Shown piece after piece: positions 24,549 through 29,079 of a stretch of 34,586 nt of DNA; position 1 is the stretch's first letter; the number at the start of each line of letters is the position of its first letter. The position numbers and the translations under genes were made by a program. The notes under the pieces were generated by a model, which saw only the letters and a list, made by a program, of their open reading frames with translations, was not told where the DNA came from and did no database searches. The stretch lies in IMG/VR virus record IMGVR_UViG_3300017781_000056, positions 1 through 34,586 of that record; one strand, given 5' to 3'. The stretch is from a virus.

Positions 24549-24859
24549 CGTCTCATTGATTTTTTAATCATAGCTGCTTCTAATTCGTTTTTCTCTTTCT
24601 CAAAGGTAAGATACATCAAACACTTGAAAAGAGGTTCTGTTGTAACTTGGTCAAATTTCGAGATGTCTCCTTTAGCGAGTCCATAAATTGATTGATACCA
24701 ACCCCATTTCTTTCCAAATCCTCCTTGAGCTGAGAGGTCTCCACCTTCTTGATCTTGTTCTCCAAAGAGACTAGGGAAGCTTTCGATAACTCGATCCCTA
24801 AATCGTAAAAAAAAACCATACACCCCATAACAACACTTAGCGGCATCTCTTTCATCCAC
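24545..24859 (-). CDS. Tail assembly chaperone T-part, expressed as G-T fusion by -1 frameshift
   Basis: This overlapping frame has no need of its own start. From the slippery T run at 24814-24808 it continues the G protein as LRFRDRVIESFPSLFGEQDQ and ends in a domain (FGKKWGWYQSIYGLAKGDIS, CLMYLTFEKEKNELEAAMIK) that resembles the C-terminal region of phage tail assembly chaperones. A shift after codon 167 of G would give a 254-aa G-T fusion. G and G-T are normally made in a fixed ratio and coat the tape measure before tail polymerisation. An isolated start at 24859 is possible but unlikely. Confidence 0.8.
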   Translation of the reverse strand: MDERDAAKCCYGVYGFFLRFRDRVIESFPSLFGEQDQEGGDLSAQGGFGKKWGWYQSIYGLAKGDISKFDQVTTEPLFKCLMYLTFEKEKNELEAAMIKKSMRR

Positions 24860-25308
24860 TCTCTTAATTCCTCATTTGGTTTATATGGAGCTATTGTATA
24901 TCTATCTTTACTCTTAAAGTTTACTGGTCGATACAGAACAGCCATAGCTTTATGGATATCTTGCCAATCGGTTATGGTTGCTTCAACATCAACGTACTCT
25001 CCTAAACTCATATCATCTAACTTAGGTATAAATCCCATATTAACATCTCCTATTGCAAAATGTCTTTGTAGGGAGTATTTTTCTTCGAATGCTTTCTTGA
25101 TAATCTTTAGTACCTTATCGAATTCAACAACTGGTATCAGCTCCACTTCATTAAGGTTAACATTACAGAATATCTCTACGAGCTTCTTGTTTACGAAATC
25201 GTTGTACTCATCTCCTTTGTTATCGTCTAATATTTTTAGATACCTCTGGTATTGACCTAGCGTAATTGCTTCAAGAGATTGTGGTACTTCTAATTCTATT
25301 CTCCCCAT
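24616..25308 (-). CDS. Tail assembly chaperone G
   Basis: This 230-aa protein is the first gene of the late unit. Recognisable parts are MGRIELEVPQSLEAITLGQY, a FKSKDRYTIAPYKPNEELRE block and the PLSVVMGCMVFFYDLG helix, where the coding sequence holds nine consecutive T. The zero-frame product ends with NGVGINQFMDSLKETSRNL. Its last 244 bases overlap the T frame. Chaperone identity rests on the overlapping -1 frame, the T-domain motif and the position upstream of tail genes. Transcription probably starts about 30 bases upstream, behind the palindromic array. Confidence 0.82.
   Translation of the reverse strand: MGRIELEVPQSLEAITLGQYQRYLKILDDNKGDEYNDFVNKKLVEIFCNVNLNEVELIPVVEFDKVLKIIKKAFEEKYSLQRHFAIGDVNMGFIPKLDDMSLGEYVDVEATITDWQDIHKAMAVLYRPVNFKSKDRYTIAPYKPNEELREWMKEMPLSVVMGCMVFFYDLGIELSKASLVSLENKIKKVETSQLKEDLERNGVGINQFMDSLKETSRNLTKLQQNLFSSV
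24808..24814 (-). promoter_or_regulatory. Programmed -1 ribosomal frameshift site (T TTT TTT)
   Basis: In the G frame the codons read ATG GTT TTT TTT TAC (24819-24805). The heptamer T TTT TTT obeys the X XXY YYZ rule, and a one-base backward slip gives TTA CGA TTT and enters the T frame. The frame relation matches known tail chaperone frameshifts. The run of nine T is also prone to sequencing error, but both frames carry conserved-looking sequence. Confidence 0.8.
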
Positions 25309-25342
25309 ATAAAAAGTAATTGATTCGTTTTATTTTGTAACT

Positions 25343-25350
25343 CAAAGATA
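25343..25350 (-). promoter_or_regulatory. Candidate late promoter -7 box without a -33 TTG
   Basis: TATCTTTG on the minus strand fits TAnnTTTG and lies 35 bases upstream of the chaperone start. The expected -33 position reads CTAGG/GGGAA instead of TTG. Array B begins 25 bases further upstream (25375), so activation by a bound phage protein or by the sigma-like factor is plausible. Confidence 0.5.
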
Positions 25351-25374
25351 ATAATTTTCTTTTTCCCCTAGTAT

Positions 25375-25501
25375 TATACTTAGTATAATATACTTAGTGT
25401 AATACTATAGTAAAGTACATAGTATAATATACTTAGTTATATATATAATAAGAATAGTATAATACTTAGTATATTATACTTAGTATATTATACTTAGTAT
25501 A
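25375..25501. repeat. Palindromic 13-bp repeat array B
   Basis: Perfect TATACTTAGTATA copies lie at 25375-25387, 25475-25487 and 25489-25501. Variants occur at 25389-25401, 25402-25412, 25414-25426, 25428-25440 and 25461-25473. Copies within a cluster are 13-14 bp apart, a little more than one helical turn. The motif is the same as in array A, 9 to 12 kb away on the circle. The array separates the late unit from the gene-free island. Confidence 0.92.
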
Positions 25502-25790
25502 ATACTGGGACAAGACTTATCTTAGTGTGGCAGTTGGAAAAGATGGTTTGTGTAGAGTCGTGGTTACTTATACTATACTACTACTTACTTGGCAGAGTAC
25601 CCTTATTTCTCATTCTAAGGCTATTTTAAAGCGTTTTAATACTTATATGGTGTATTGGTATAGGTTAACGGAATTAAATTCATTACAGGGCTTTAAATTG
25701 GGTCTGAGTGGAGTGGTTAATGATATTAATCGGCTGGTTTTGATAAATCGAGCTACCAAATGAAACCTTTTTTAATTGTAACTTATTAAG
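25502..25790. other. Island without minus-strand genes, reversed strand composition
   Basis: About 290 bp between array B and the terminator of unit 3 hold no minus-strand ORF longer than 15 codons. The plus strand here is G-rich relative to C (for example GGGTCTGAGTGGAGTGG), unlike the plus strand elsewhere in the genome. It contains one plus-strand ORF with a GTG start (25527-25763). Candidates are a rightward small gene, a noncoding RNA or part of a replication origin. I see no tRNA fold. Confidence 0.55.
25527..25763 (+). CDS. Doubtful rightward small ORF, 78 aa, GTG start
   Basis: This is the only plus-strand ORF that is not the shadow of a minus-strand gene. The product has a hydrophobic segment (VVVTYTILLLTWQSTLI) followed by a mixed basic region (AILKRFNTYMVYWYRLTELN) and resembles no family I know. 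Its start is GTG, no Bacteroidota promoter is evident upstream on the plus strand, and palindromic array B lies directly before it. Strand composition speaks for plus-strand coding; everything else is open. Confidence 0.25.
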   Translation: MAVGKDGLCRVVVTYTILLLTWQSTLISHSKAILKRFNTYMVYWYRLTELNSLQGFKLGLSGVVNDINRLVLINRATK

Positions 25791-25819
25791 GATCAATAAG
25801 AATATTAAAATAAACCCAT

Positions 25820-25842
25820 AAAAAAACCCCCTGAAAAGGGGG
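25820..25842 (-). terminator. Intrinsic terminator ending unit 3
   Basis: A CCCCC / GGGGG stem (25827-25831 with 25838-25842) with a six-base loop is followed on the minus strand by seven T (25826-25820). It lies 23 bases after the stop of the gene at 25866. Confidence 0.9.
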
Positions 25843-25865
25843 CTTAACTTTAATATAAATTTAAT

Positions 25866-26192
25866 TTATTTATTCAAATCATAGGTTTTATAAATGCCTT
25901 GTTTGATGTAGCTTTCTATTTCTTTTTTACTTAGGTTAACCCCTAGAAACTGCTTTAAATACTTTAATGTAGTTTTTGAGTAGTCCCAAAAATGAGGGTC
26001 AATAATAACCTTGCCTTGGAATCCTCGATCTTTGGAATAAAAAATGCTTTTCTCTTTCATTGCTATTATAGACCCGTAACTTTGAAAGATATAAAATTTA
26101 TCCGTTTCGATTTCGTACTGATTTGCTACAGGGTTGCCACTTCTAGGGCTTTCCAAATTGTTTACTTTTATGTTTATTTTCTTTGTTCTCAT
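25866..26192 (-). CDS. Conserved phage protein of unknown function, 108 aa
   Basis: The sequence GNPVANQYEIETDKFYIFQSY, then HFWDYSKTTLKYLKQFLGVN and a C-terminal helix (SKKEIESYIKQGIYKTYDLN), recalls small proteins with the NPVANQF-FQSY-WDYS-TT-YL pattern found in many Bacteroidota phages (DUF8033-like). The function is unknown. It is the last gene of unit 3 and is directly followed by a terminator. Confidence 0.75.
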   Translation of the reverse strand: MRTKKINIKVNNLESPRSGNPVANQYEIETDKFYIFQSYGSIIAMKEKSIFYSKDRGFQGKVIIDPHFWDYSKTTLKYLKQFLGVNLSKKEIESYIKQGIYKTYDLNK

Positions 26193-26215
26193 TTTATTTT
26201 ATTTTGTTTTATTAG

Positions 26216-26356
26216 TTATTTATATTTAAGTTCAATGTATATATCTTTATAACCTTTTTCGCTCCATTCTTTTTTCTCAATTTGAGCATCGAAAAGGTTA
26301 TTGAATATGTTAGGTACTCCTCCAATCCATACATAATATTTTTTGCTTTTTTTCAT
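26216..26356 (-). CDS. Small conserved-looking protein, 46 aa
   Basis: The ATG at 26356 follows the stop of the upstream gene without any gap (TAGATG). The product contains KKYYVWIGGVPNIFNNLFDA and EKKEWSEKGYKDIYIE, a pattern I have seen in short phage proteins (V-VGG-PN-F-A--E---W--KGY-D). The function is unknown. Its stop lies 23 bases before the next gene. Confidence 0.75.
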   Translation of the reverse strand: MKKSKKYYVWIGGVPNIFNNLFDAQIEKKEWSEKGYKDIYIELKYK

Positions 26357-26743
26357 CTATTTATATCTTAGTTCAATATTACTATACTTAATGCTTTTAA
26401 TAGTATCAATATTAATTGATCGATAACCTTTCGCCCCTAGATCGTAGACTTTTAAAATACCATTCTCAAAGGGTGAAACAGTTTTTATTTTACGCCCATT
26501 CTTAATAAGGTATTTTTTAACTCCAGTTCGACAGTTCATACGTCTCAATGTATTATCCTTTTTAATAAATTCCACTGAAAAGAATTTGCCATTTAATAGG
26601 TTTATCTTCTCTAATATCTCGGATCTTTTTTTTATTTTATACCAAATTTTATTATAATGTTCCATCGTCTTTTTGTTTGCCCAAATATAAGGGGAAATTT
26701 TTCTTTTTTTTATTTTATACCAAATTGTATTATAATCTTCCAT
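26357..26743 (-). CDS. Unknown protein with duplicated start region, 128 or 102 aa
   Basis: Residues 1-15 (MEDYNTIWYKIKKRK) recur at 27-41 (MEHYNKIWYKIKKRS) because a 42-bp segment is duplicated in frame, 78 bp apart. The DNA between the copies matches the promoter element upstream of the gene at 27176, including TATATTTG. The ATG at 26665 (102 aa) may therefore be the original start and the first 26 codons a fortuitous extension. The rest is basic and beta-rich (GKFFSVEFIKKDNTLRRMNC). No family is recognised. Confidence 0.65.
   Translation of the reverse strand: MEDYNTIWYKIKKRKISPYIWANKKTMEHYNKIWYKIKKRSEILEKINLLNGKFFSVEFIKKDNTLRRMNCRTGVKKYLIKNGRKIKTVSPFENGILKVYDLGAKGYRSINIDTIKSIKYSNIELRYK
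26624..26665 (-). repeat. 42-bp direct repeat, copy 2
   Basis: Identical to 26702-26743 except for two bases. It carries an ATG and the first 14 codons of the gene. See the gene entry for consequences. Confidence 0.9.
26702..26743 (-). repeat. 42-bp direct repeat, copy 1
   Basis: Copy of 26624-26665 with two mismatches. The 78-bp offset keeps the reading frame. Confidence 0.9.
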
Positions 26744-26754
26744 TGTGTTAATGT

Positions 26755-26940
26755 TTAAGAGTTAATAATAATTTGAATGAATACCCATATAAAAAAGGGG
26801 ATAAATAAATACAAAGCGTATTTGCTCACCTTATCAATAAGGGTAATAAGTTTGTTTTTTTTTGGAGTATCATCTAAAATGCCCTGATAATCACTTTCGA
26901 AGATTTCGTTTAATACTTCTCTTTTTGTTTTACGTTCCAT
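26755..26940 (-). CDS. Small membrane protein, 61 aa
   Basis: A charged N-terminal half (MERKTKREVLNEIFESDYQG) is followed by a single C-terminal membrane span (YALYLFIPFFIWVFIQIII). No family is recognised. It lies in unit 3 between a winged-helix-like protein and the gene with the duplicated start, with gaps of about 11 bases. Confidence 0.7.
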   Translation of the reverse strand: MERKTKREVLNEIFESDYQGILDDTPKKNKLITLIDKVSKYALYLFIPFFIWVFIQIIINS

Positions 26941-26951
26941 TATAATAAATT

Positions 26952-27176
26952 TTAGTTAGTATCGTTTAAGTGGAATGAAGTTGATCCATTTGGAAACTCA
27001 CCTAACCAAACAAGATCTTTTTTTATTAATGAGGTTAAAACTCCTTTTAATTGCTGTTTAGTTCCTTTAAAACTATCCATAATGTTAGCAAAACATTCCG
27101 TAGGGGTTTCCTCGTATTCATCACCCCAACTGATGATTTCTAAAACGTTTTTTTCTAATTCTGTTAAGTTATTCAT
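26952..27176 (-). CDS. Small winged-helix-like protein, 74 aa
   Basis: First gene behind the promoter at 27232-27263. LTELEKNVLEIISWGDEYEE, then KGTKQQLKGVLTSLIKKDLV and the strand-like WLGEFPNGSTSFHL, fit a small MarR/wHTH fold: helix, recognition helix pair and wing. The protein may be a regulator, possibly of its own unit, where an inverted repeat flanks the -33 box. I know comparable short phage proteins only as hypothetical. Confidence 0.6.
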   Translation of the reverse strand: MNNLTELEKNVLEIISWGDEYEETPTECFANIMDSFKGTKQQLKGVLTSLIKKDLVWLGEFPNGSTSFHLNDTN

Positions 27177-27231
27177 TTTCAGTTATTTAAATTAATATTT
27201 GAACGATTCAAACGTTCCTTTTTTGTTTGTT

Positions 27232-27263
27232 CAAATATAAGGGGAAATTTTCGGATTTATCAA
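27232..27263 (-). promoter_or_regulatory. Promoter of unit 3
   Basis: TTG (27263-27261), 21-base spacer containing AAATTTCCCC, and TATATTTG (27239-27232) on the minus strand. A nearly identical block of about 30 bases (TTTTTGTTTG-nn-CAAATATAAGGGG on the plus strand) lies at 26671-26699, inside the gene with the duplicated start, but without a TTG at -33. Confidence 0.75.
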
Positions 27264-27265
27264 GC

Positions 27266-27298
27266 GTTTTGTTAATTAATTGTGCATTTTAACAAAAC
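27266..27298. repeat. Inverted repeat GTTTTGTTA / TAACAAAAC at the unit 3 promoter
   Basis: Perfect 9-bp arms (27266-27274 and 27290-27298) with a 15-base spacer lie directly upstream of the -33 box. This is the position of an operator or activator site. The first protein of the unit is a wHTH candidate. Confidence 0.6.
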
Positions 27299-27321
27299 TT
27301 TAACATTTACCAATACATAAT

Positions 27322-27345
27322 AAAAAAGGGGATCAACCGACCCCC
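27322..27345 (-). terminator. Intrinsic terminator ending unit 2
   Basis: A seven-pair stem GGGGGTC / GATCCCC (one wobble) with loop GGTT is followed by six T on the minus strand. It lies downstream of the SET-domain gene, the 25-aa ORF and the repeat region. Confidence 0.85.
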
Positions 27346-27346
27346 C

Positions 27347-27393
27347 TATTGAATTTACACCCCTATTGAATTCACAAGGGTATTGAATTCACA
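27347..27393. repeat. Three tandem 17-bp repeats with TATTGAATTcACA core
   Basis: The 13-base core lies at 27347-27359 (one mismatch), 27364-27376 and 27381-27393, exactly 17 bp apart. It also occurs at 3830-3842 and, with one mismatch, at 3859-3871. The core contains the palindrome TGAATTCA. Repeats at both places lie about 80-150 bp upstream of an early-type promoter, so a shared regulator is plausible. Confidence 0.85.
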
Positions 27394-27417
27394 CTGCTCC
27401 CAATTAACTAAGTTATA

Positions 27418-27472
27418 GGCGTGTATGCTGATAGTGTACTTTCGAACTTTGTCAGCAATTAAAAGTCACGCC
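27418..27472. repeat. Nested inverted repeat (structured RNA or DNA element)
   Basis: Outer arms GGCGTG (27418-27423) and CACGCC (27467-27472) enclose inner arms TGCTGA (27426-27431) and TCAGCA (27452-27457). The internal loop is asymmetric (2 and 9 bases) and the apical loop is 20 bases long. It is more GC-rich than its surroundings and lies in an intergenic stretch of about 300 bp (27177-27485), which otherwise holds the tandem repeats, the terminator and the promoter. Confidence 0.6.
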
Positions 27473-27485
27473 ATTGAATTTAAAA

Positions 27486-27563
27486 TTAGTCTTTGCCTAT
27501 CATCAAGGCGATGATCAAACAAATAATTCCAACAGTATAAAAAATTGCTATCAACTCAAACAT
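27486..27563 (-). CDS. Single-span membrane micropeptide, 25 aa
   Basis: An ORF from ATG 27563, overlapping the end of the SET-domain gene by eight bases, encodes MFELIAIFYTVGIICLIIAL and five more residues ending in GKD. Almost the whole peptide is one membrane span. Overlapping start and strong hydrophobicity support it; no homologue is known to me. Confidence 0.5.
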   Translation of the reverse strand: MFELIAIFYTVGIICLIIALMIGKD

Positions 27564-27843
27564 TATATAGCCTGTAATATACTGTTAACTCTTCTCCCTT
27601 CTTTATTGGTCTCACTGTGTATATAGAGGAACTCTCTATTGTATTATCTAATATAAAACAATTAGGAGTCTCACTATGGTTTATAAAACCTCCTAAGGGT
27701 GTTCTAAATATCTCTCCAGTTTTAAAGTGGTGATGAGATTGCCCTAGGTATTCTCCAGCAATTATATCTTCATCTGCAAATATTCCTTGACCTTGGATGG
27801 AGCTATCTTTTACTTTCAATGATTTTGGTAATGGTTTATACAT
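27556..27843 (-). CDS. SET-domain protein (putative lysine methyltransferase)
   Basis: The 95-aa protein has the core SET motifs. It starts with SSIQGQGIFADEDI and GEYLGQ, then GGFINHSETPNC (NHS--NC at 55-62, S-adenosylmethionine and fold knot region), and ends with YTVRPIKKGEELTVYY (83-90). Eukaryotic and bacterial SET proteins are usually longer; such minimal SET proteins occur in phages. The target is unknown. It ends unit 2 and overlaps the upstream gene by eight bases. It could modify host chromatin-like or ribosomal proteins, but this is speculation. Confidence 0.82.
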   Translation of the reverse strand: MYKPLPKSLKVKDSSIQGQGIFADEDIIAGEYLGQSHHHFKTGEIFRTPLGGFINHSETPNCFILDNTIESSSIYTVRPIKKGEELTVYYRLYNV

Positions 27844-28126
27844 AATTTTGTTTTCGTTCTACTTTATGTTTATAATCATTCTTAATTATCCATTCGTGGA
27901 CATATATATCGTACATCTCTTCATTCTCTAATGTGACCCAGTTAAGATATATAGATTCTCTAGCTAGGAAAAAGTACTCAGGGAGTTCTATCTCACTTAC
28001 ATCATACACTGTCTGGTCGTATATTTCTAATATCTTACCTCCAGATTCAAAAGTAATAAAGAACTCAGAATTATATTCTTTGACCTCTTCAGGTTGTAGA
28101 TAATATTTTCTAACAGCTATATCCAT
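27836..28126 (-). CDS. Unknown protein, 96 aa
   Basis: Acidic and probably alpha/beta (MDIAVRKYYLQPEEVKEYNS, GGKILEIYDQTVYDVSEIEL), ending in a basic stretch (KNDYKHKVERKQNYV). No motif is recognised. It overlaps the SET-domain gene by eight bases, suggesting coupled translation. Confidence 0.7.
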   Translation of the reverse strand: MDIAVRKYYLQPEEVKEYNSEFFITFESGGKILEIYDQTVYDVSEIELPEYFFLARESIYLNWVTLENEEMYDIYVHEWIIKNDYKHKVERKQNYV

Positions 28127-28135
28127 TGTTAGTTA

Positions 28136-28393
28136 TTATGGTATTTTAATTGATATCGTTTCTGCGTTGTCACTACTTATATTTTCGTTATCTGATCCCG
28201 CCTTAACTTTAAGGTAATTTGTACCTTCATACTCAAAATGGTGAAAATAAATTTTACCTATTTTGTCTATAGTTTTTTGAAGTCTATCTACTCTGGACCA
28301 ATTGTCATTAGATATAGCCTCACGTTTAGCATCCTCTAAAAGATAGTCTATAGTTTGTTTCTCGTCTTCTGTTAAATTGATATTGTTTCTCAT
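28136..28393 (-). CDS. Unknown protein, 85 aa
   Basis: The N-terminal half is helical and charged (LTEDEKQTIDYLLEDAKREA, VDRLQKTIDKIGKIYF). The C-terminal half is beta-like (HHFEYEGTNYLKVKAGSDN). No family is recognised. It lies in a close series with its neighbours in unit 2. Confidence 0.65.
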   Translation of the reverse strand: MRNNINLTEDEKQTIDYLLEDAKREAISNDNWSRVDRLQKTIDKIGKIYFHHFEYEGTNYLKVKAGSDNENISSDNAETISIKIP

Positions 28394-28397
28394 ATTC

Positions 28398-28658
28398 TTA
28401 TTTTTTAGCTATCCAATTCTTAGCTTCCTTTTTAAGACCAGCCACTGTCTTTTTATCAAACCATTCAAGGAATTCAAATATATCTATTTCAATAAATGTT
28501 TCTACTTTGTCGAATATATCTAATCCTTTTTTAGATTCATCATCTGCAAATTCTACCCAGCTCTCCATACATATATGGAATGATCTTGAGTTAGCTTTAG
28601 GTGGTGAAAAGCTAGTGATTTTGTCTAGTGTTAAATTTATACTTTTATCAGGTATCAT
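28398..28658 (-). CDS. Unknown acidic protein, 86 aa, first gene of unit 2
   Basis: The sequence includes SFHICMESWVEFADDESKKG and VETFIEIDIFEFLEWFDKK, Trp- and Phe-rich with an acidic middle and a basic end (LKKEAKNWIAKK). No motif is recognised. A promoter of the ERF type lies 25 bases upstream. Confidence 0.65.
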   Translation of the reverse strand: MIPDKSINLTLDKITSFSPPKANSRSFHICMESWVEFADDESKKGLDIFDKVETFIEIDIFEFLEWFDKKTVAGLKKEAKNWIAKK

Positions 28659-28681
28659 AACATTTTATTTTTGATTCGAGT

Positions 28682-28712
28682 GCAATATAATAAAAATATT
28701 CCAACTGCCAAA
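28682..28712 (-). promoter_or_regulatory. Promoter of unit 2, similar to the ERF promoter
   Basis: TTTG (28712-28709) is followed by GCAGTTGG and, after 19 bases in total, by TATATTGC (28689-28682). Aligned with 3717-3746, both share TTTG-n-CAGTTGGA, an AT-rich spacer with TTATTATATT, and GCA after the box. The -7 box deviates from TAnnTTTG by lacking one T. Confidence 0.6.
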
Positions 28713-28724
28713 TATTTATCAAAC

Positions 28725-28753
28725 AAAAATCCCCCAGAGCTATCCGAGGGATT
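28725..28753 (-). terminator. Intrinsic terminator ending unit 1
   Basis: On the minus strand AATCCC (28753-28748) pairs with GGGATT (28733-28728), with further possible pairs inside, and T follows (28729-28725). It lies between the gene at 28805 and the unit 2 promoter, repeating the terminator-promoter arrangement upstream of ERF. Confidence 0.75.
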
Positions 28754-28804
28754 AATGATATTAACTAAAAAAACTCTAATAAATGAACAGTGTAAATATA
28801 TATA

Positions 28805-29077
28805 TTATTTCTGACTTTCCAAATATAAATAGGAGTAAAATCTCCAAACCTTCTCTGAGGCTTCTATCTTACTATAGTCTTCTTTAGATATAAAAACTGT
28901 TTTCCCGTACTTCCATTCTTGATCTTTATTCTTAACTTGTTTTATGATCTTATAGTTCTTTGAGTCTTTAATCCTTTTTGGATATACCCTAATTGAATTT
29001 TCAATACACCAACGAAACCCATCGTAATGTTCTTTTGATGGAGCAAACATTTTATAAATAGGTTTTACTTTAGCCAA
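28805..29077 (-). CDS. Unknown basic protein behind terminase, 90 aa
   Basis: Basic protein with KEHYDGFRWCIENSIRVYPK and QEWKYGKTVFISKEDYSK. The start lies two bases after the terminase stop, and the last residues are aromatic (VWRFYSYLYLES). No family is recognised. It is the last gene of unit 1. A role next to packaging is possible only by location. Confidence 0.65.
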   Translation of the reverse strand: MAKVKPIYKMFAPSKEHYDGFRWCIENSIRVYPKRIKDSKNYKIIKQVKNKDQEWKYGKTVFISKEDYSKIEASEKVWRFYSYLYLESQK

Positions 29078-29079
29078 AA

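Noticed and set aside
24545-24859. An independent gene starting at 24859 instead of a frameshift product.
   Set aside because: The first 17 residues of that frame (MDERDAAKCCYGVYGFF) lie upstream of the slip site within the G gene and look unrelated to the T domain. The slippery heptamer and tail chaperone context explain the arrangement better.
25375-25501. The regularly spaced repeats could be taken for a CRISPR array.
   Set aside because: The repeats are only 13 bp, palindromic and practically contiguous without unique spacers, and no cas gene is present.
25580-25660. tRNA-like D-arm sequence (TTGGCAGAGT) followed by CCTTA and TAAGG, a possible anticodon stem.
   Set aside because: The loop between the arms would have ten bases and neither acceptor stem nor T arm can be formed around it.
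27418-27472. GTTCGAA within the nested inverted repeat suggested a T loop of a tRNA on the minus strand.
   Set aside because: The surrounding stems do not give the tRNA cloverleaf: there is no anticodon arm and the element is only 55 bases long.
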